From positions 62,001-126,000 of the forward strand of contig JAKOGI010001564.1 in the NCBI GenBank assembly GCA_029747015.1: a stretch of 64,000 nt of DNA, written 5' to 3'. Positions within the stretch are counted from its first letter, which is position 1. Each line of letters begins with the position of its first letter. The translations under genes and the position numbers were made by a program. Shown here in pieces: positions 60,501 to 64,000 of the stretch. The notes beneath the pieces were generated by a model. That model was not told where the DNA came from and did not search any database. It saw only the letters and a program-made list of their open reading frames with translations. This DNA is from Carnegiea gigantea (taxonomy: Eukaryota; Streptophyta; Magnoliopsida; Caryophyllales; Cactaceae).

Positions 60501-63500
60501 AACCTCGTTTCAACTTGTCATAGCCGTCCTCTACCTCTTCTACACCTCGAGAGGCTAATCATCTCACACTTTCTCACAAGTGCATTCTCACTCCTCTTAA
60601 CATGATTAAAACATCTTGGTCTAGTCTCCCTTATTTTATCTTCTATGGGTGCAATTCCTACTTTATCTTTAATCACTTCATTCCCAATTCTATCTAATCT
60701 CGTATATCCATACATCCATCAAATCATTCTCATATCTCTCACCATCAACACCTGGACTTGAGGCTTCTTGATTGGCCAACTTTGAATCATATAACAAAGC
60801 TAGCCTGGCTACCATATGATAAACTATCTTTTTCAATCCTACAGAAATTTTCTTATCACACAATACTTCGGTAGCACTCCATTTTTGCCATCCCACTCTA
60901 ATACATTGACTGATATCTTCGTCAATATCTCCTTTCTCCTCAATGATCGAGCCTAAACACCTAAACTTCTCGGCCCTTGGTAATGTCACAACACCCATAG
61001 TGACTTCTTCCCCACCTGTTTCCTCCCCACTGAACCCACATTTTAAGTATTCAGTCCTTGATCTGCTTAATCTAAATCCCCTAGATTCTAGGTATATCTC
61101 CATTGCTTTAGCTTGCTGTGAAGATTATCCCTGGTCTCATCGATGAGGATAATATTATCAGCAAATAGCATACACCATGGTACCTCATTCTGAATCCCTT
61201 TTGTGAGTACATCCATAATCATAGTGAAAAGGAACAGACTTAAAGCTGTCCATTGATGGAGTGCAATGTCAGTAGGAAAGTCATTTGTGTCCCATGGAAT
61301 AGTGGAAGGTAGCAAATGTATAAAGAAATGTCATGCTAATAAAAAATGTATCCAGACAAAATGCAAGGATTTGGAAAAAAAGGTTTGTTTAGAGTTGCAA
61401 TGAATAATAGAGCACAACTGCACAAGTAATAATTGGTTTTTTCTTAATTTTCTGAAGAAAGAGAAATGCAATTACATGGAATTTTTTTTTTGTCTTTTTG
61501 GGACAAATACAACATGACCACTATGATATCGATCTTCATCTGTTCTTTTCATTCTAGTTACTGTTCTTTTTATGATATATCTGCCTACATGTGCTCTCAT
61601 TATTTAGCTCTCATTATTTAAACTTATACTTTTATCTCAAACATCTCTATTTCAAACGTCTCTGTCTTTTAACTACTTTGTCACTTTTCTTATGATTTCT
61701 GATTGTCTCTGCAGAGTGTAAATGAGTTGCAAAGATTTCCAGAACAGAACGTGGGGATACTACTGGTATGCTTTCCTTGTCAAGGGCTTTCAATTTTTCC
61801 TTTTTTCTTAGACATTGTTGGGGGAATGGGAACATTTTGCACTTGGAATTACACGAGCAGGCACAATAACCAAATTGGATATTGGGAAGCAATTCCAACT
61901 CTGAAACATGAAAATTTCCTCCCTTTGATGACCTTGGTATTCTTTCAAGGTCTCTTCACATTGTTTTCCCCTTCTTGTTTATGGAGGATTGTTTCTGACA
62001 TATTTGGTCCTCAACTGCTGCTGAGTTCTGGGACATGCTTTCTGGGAGCAACATAGCTTGAGCCAATGGCCAAAATCCGTGAATTTTAAAGTTTGTGGCG
62101 TACTATGCTGCCATATGTCTTTCTGCATTTTCATTGACTGCTCCATGTTATCATGATATCTCTCTCTGAAATCCCTTTGTTTGATCATGTTTTATTGTGC
62201 GAACGTATCAACTGATCGTGATGACTTCACAGTCAGTGTTGCTTATTCCAAGGACATTGTAATATCCTATGAAATGATTAATTGTCAACAATTGCTTCTG
62301 GAAACAGGTTAAGTTTTTTGAGTTCTATGCCCATAAATTAAACACTTGGGATGTTGGGATTTCCTGCTGTGGAAGAGGAACTTTCTTTCTGAAGAGTAGC
62401 AAGGGGTATGTCCCTTTTGTTTCTTAGACTTCGTCTTTTCCTGTGGTTCAATCTCATAATATTCGTAGTGTGGACTGATGGTTAAGTAGTTTTCATATCG
62501 TAGGTATCCAGGGTGTTCCATGTTGTGACACTTTTGTGCGTCCAATGCAGGTTTCAAATTAAGGGACGGCCATTTCTCATATCCATAGAAGATCCACAGG
62601 TAGATTATGGATCCCTGCATGTTCTGAGTTCTTTTAATATGAATGGTTTTACCTTATGGGCTGTAGAGACTAAAACATAAATTTCTTTTCCTTGCTGCAT
62701 TTCTCCCCATAAGATTGGTTTACCGTCCTGTCTAGTTATTTGGAAAATAAAATATCATCTAACCTGAGGATATTTCCTTTTTGTGCTGCATACAGACATC
62801 AGAAAATGACATAGGGAAGAATTCTTTTAACTATTTCCAGGTTTGTTCTTTTTGCAGTTTCCTCATCTTTGTGTCTTCTTCTCAGTATATTGCTTAAATG
62901 TGTCAGATTGTTTAGATTCTCCTGTAATTGCTTGGTCGACTTTGTGTGGTCCATTTGACTTAATACTTGTGGTGTTCATTTGGAGTCTGGATTTTTTCTT
63001 TCTTTCTTTCTTCCCCCCCCCCCTCCGCGGGTCAAATTTGTGTCATTGTCTGACAGTTTGGTGAATATGGTTGTCAAATAAAGATAGACTCCAAGTTGTG
63101 AGACATGATCCTTTAGCTCTGTAATATTTTAACGGGACGGATGTGTTGGGAAAAGGGCACAATAATGATAGTAATGCTCTGTTTGAAAGACAGCCTGCAG
63201 TATCATTTATTTGTTTGTGTTTATATGATATCCAAAGTTCCCCTGCTTTTCATTCTTTGAAAGGATCTGGTTCCTTTGTATGGTGAAGGTCCCAAAAGAG
63301 TTGGTTGATGATCAGCTGCCAGCTCTAGGGGTGGTTTATTATAGGTCTGTATGGTGTCAAATCACCCTTGGTTATTGATAATGGTCACGGATTCTAATTT
63401 ATGTGGGTTCTGATTCTCTCTTCTATTCTGGTGCTGTGATCGTCTAGCCCACAGGATGTTATACAGGCTTCAAAAGGACCTGCTTTATGAGAGGGGAAGG

Positions 63501-64000
63501 CTACAATACCCTACATTTCCCCTAATCATGACAGTTGATTCAGTTTTTTAATGAAACTAGAGTGCTGTACACAATAAGGAGAGTTCTATTTTTGCCATTG
63601 GTCAGGAAACACAAAAATTTTGATTGGCATGGGGAGAAATGGCCTGGTGGTGTGGTACCATTCGTCTACTTATATAGCACAGTTGTACAGTGGAAAACTT
63701 CGGTCACTCATTGACTGTTTGACCTGCTGTGTGGCCCATATTGAATATTGATGATGTATGCCCAACTGAATGCTGGCGACTACTTGAATCCCTGATTTTT
63801 TTCTGCTGCAAATGTTCCCCTACATTTCTGGCTTTTCAGTCTCTACATGTTATATCGCAATTTCTGTTTCTTGGAAAATTGATCTTATCCACTATATTTG
63901 GTTTTTCCATTATGGTGATTATTTCATGCATGCTACTCTTTTACTGATTGTACTGAGCAACTTCGGTGTGTTTTACAGATAAGATCTGCTTTCATGATGG
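49164..64000 (+). CDS. TRL: TRF4/5-like non-canonical poly(A)/nucleotidyltransferase, 3' end outside window
   Basis: Exons: 49,164-49,515; 54,202-54,314; 54,415-54,471; 54,723-54,818; 54,929-54,999; 58,889-58,931; 59,465-59,545; 59,641-59,700; 61,715-61,765; 62,308-62,405; 62,551-62,599; 62,796-62,840; 63,979-beyond 64,000. Every junction keeps frame with GT..AG borders, giving 379 residues so far. The N terminus (1-100) is Ala/Pro/Ser-rich. LHKEILDFCDFLSPTPEEQ starts the catalytic part. VFGSYKTGLYLPSSDID (about 158-174) is the GS motif with the DxD metal-binding pair, and NVAFDIS (about 224-230) should give the third Asp. YSGGIGSYALLAMLIAML and VKFFEFYAHKLN belong to the PAP-associated helical domain. 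Yeast Trf4/5 add short A-tails that mark nuclear RNAs for the exosome; the Arabidopsis relative (At5g53770, from memory) acts in nucleolar rRNA processing. No break is seen, so it is probably functional. Confidence 0.9.
50200..50408. repeat. Compound microsatellite (ATT)n-(CA)n-(TA)n-(CA)n
   Basis: ATT/TTA units (50,200-50,243), then CA repeats (50,270-50,307), CATATA units, TA (50,350-50,364) and a second CA run (50,366-50,405). The long apparent open frames through it are artefacts of the repeat. Confidence 0.95.
51034..51767. mobile_element. MITE-like element 1 (hAT-like ends)
   Basis: The ends are CAGGGATGACAA and TTGCCATCCCTA, an imperfect inverted pair of the A/TAGGG(A)TGGCAA type seen in plant hAT elements. 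The flanks CTTGGTTG and CTAGCTTG agree at six of eight bases, compatible with an old 8-bp duplication. Both subterminal regions are crowded with GGATCGGAT-like words and their complements. No protein is present; it lies in intron 1. Confidence 0.6.
51862..52812. mobile_element. MITE-like element 2, same family as element 1
   Basis: The ends are TAGGGATGGCAAC and TTGCCATCCGTA. Large parts match element 1, including GGATTGAATTCGGA, GGATGTTGGAACAT, TTAAGTTAGGGGAGACTGA or its variant and the GGATCGGAT-rich right side. It carries an extra 147-bp tandem duplication. It sits 94 bp after element 1 in the same orientation. No clear target duplication is seen. Confidence 0.6.
52416..52709. repeat. 147-bp tandem duplication inside MITE-like element 2
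   Basis: Two units, 52,416-52,562 and 52,563-52,709, are nearly identical: GTTGAAGGATAGGCTTTAG through GACTCGCACTCGGATT. The low divergence suggests a recent event. Confidence 0.9.
52821..52916. repeat. 51-bp tandem repeat, two copies
   Basis: TTTGGCTCAAGCATAACTCA through AAACCTTGAT is repeated with an offset of 51 bp and few changes, directly after MITE-like element 2. Confidence 0.9.
54472..54532. repeat. (GTAT)n(TA)n microsatellite at the exon 3 splice donor
   Basis: The first intron bases after the catalytic DID codons are six GTAT units followed by a TA tract of about 38 bp. The donor GT is the first unit of the repeat. Confidence 0.9.
55429..55449. repeat. (GT)n microsatellite
   Basis: About ten GT units, seen directly. 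Confidence 0.9.
56640..56862 (-). mobile_element. LINE fragment (reverse-transcriptase C-terminal part)
   Basis: On the minus strand, KKWKERNRRVFDGVETS followed by a Leu/Lys-rich stretch resembles the 'WxERNxRxF' C-terminal region of plant L1-type LINE proteins. It is only about 68 codons long and lacks catalytic domains. It lies antisense in intron 5. The call rests on this one motif. Confidence 0.5.
57074..57302. mobile_element. 229-bp MITE with internal GGTTGAAGT repeats
   Basis: The ends GGGCCTGTTCTTTTCGTT and AACGAAAAGAACAAGCCC are inverted copies with one mismatch. Flanks TTT and TTA could be a decayed 3-bp TWA duplication, and the GGGCCTGTT start is reminiscent of PIF/Harbinger-derived MITEs. 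The interior is made of GTTGAAGTGGGTTGAAGTTG units broken by T-tracts. Confidence 0.75.
59701..61714 (+). other. Intron 8 of the TRF4/5-like gene (2.0 kb), largely a LINE insertion
   Basis: Most of it (about 59,879-61,320) is the antisense RTE-like LINE; the remainder is AT-rich without recognisable features. Confidence 0.75.
59879..61320 (-). mobile_element. 5'-truncated RTE-type LINE
   Basis: The minus strand carries the end of a reverse transcriptase: TALSLFLFTMIMDVLTK, then PWCMLFADNIILIDETRDN (the catalytic [Y/F]ADD box here reads FADN), then RGFRLSRSRTEYLKCGFSG, KFRCLGSIIEEKGDIDEDI and a final RPRCFNHVKRSENALVR segment. Frames are broken. The 3' end is a (TTG)n tail (plus-strand CAA run at 59,881-59,907), typical of plant RTE LINEs. 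Only the 3' part was copied, so it is dead on arrival. Confidence 0.8.
62841..63978 (+). other. Intron 12 of the TRF4/5-like gene
   Basis: GT-rich and T-rich intron sequence with a C run at 63,013-63,022. No exon or element recognised inside it. Confidence 0.7.

Noticed and set aside
1..64000. tRNA or rRNA genes
   Set aside because: No cloverleaf with intact A and B boxes or rRNA-like block was noticed; a tRNAscan-type run would be needed to exclude them.

Overview
The window looks like nuclear DNA of a flowering plant, probably a eudicot. It is AT-rich, its one host gene is broken into many short exons with GT..AG introns, and most of the rest is plant transposable-element DNA: Mutator-like elements (MULEs) with FAR1-type transposase and ULP1-type protease genes, a Ty1/copia retrotransposon, large solo LTRs, MITEs and LINE fragments. 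I found no rRNA or tRNA gene, no CRISPR array and no bacterial-style operon. All statements come from reading the sequence by eye; no search was run.

Layout. (1) About 1-12,900 is a decayed MULE ('element A'): a FAR1-like transposase pseudogene on + (622-4,959) facing a ULP1-protease pseudogene on - (10,320-6,860). (2) About 13,060-34,434 is a second decayed element of the same kind in mirror orientation ('element B'): ULP1 pseudogene on + (14,547-18,424) facing a FAR1 pseudogene on - (28,022-20,763). A young, structurally complete Ty1/copia element on - (22,317-27,670, 609-bp LTRs with six differences, TSD TCATT, one open gag-pol frame of 1,336 codons) sits inside that FAR1 gene. A 2.3-kb stretch packed with an AGTGAGCT motif (29,067-31,364) also lies inside element B. 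(3) 34,443-48,979 is a third MULE ('element C') with terminal inverted repeats of roughly 0.8 kb and an 8-bp flanking duplication. It is nested with two large solo LTRs (34,987-39,713 and 44,369-47,352), a copia-LTR-like remnant and a broken - strand gene fragment. (4) From 49,164 to the window end runs a host gene on + for a TRF4/5-like non-canonical nucleotidyltransferase: thirteen exons are seen and the last is cut by the window edge. Its introns hold MITEs, two LINE fragments and microsatellites. Element C ends 184 bp before its start codon.

How it fits together. Elements A and B each pair a transposase-type gene (FAR1 DNA-binding domain, MULE DDE domain, SWIM finger) with a convergent SUMO-protease-like gene; both genes are broken in both elements. 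Their noncoding DNA is crowded with a short word, TTGTTCA/TGAACAA, that I count about 75 times in the 29 kb of A+B, not at all in the copia insertion and only twice after 34.4 kb. Short motifs accumulated in MULE noncoding DNA are known as binding sites of the VANC anti-silencing proteins of Arabidopsis VANDAL MULEs, so the motif confinement here is the best candidate for an undescribed element-specific recognition system.
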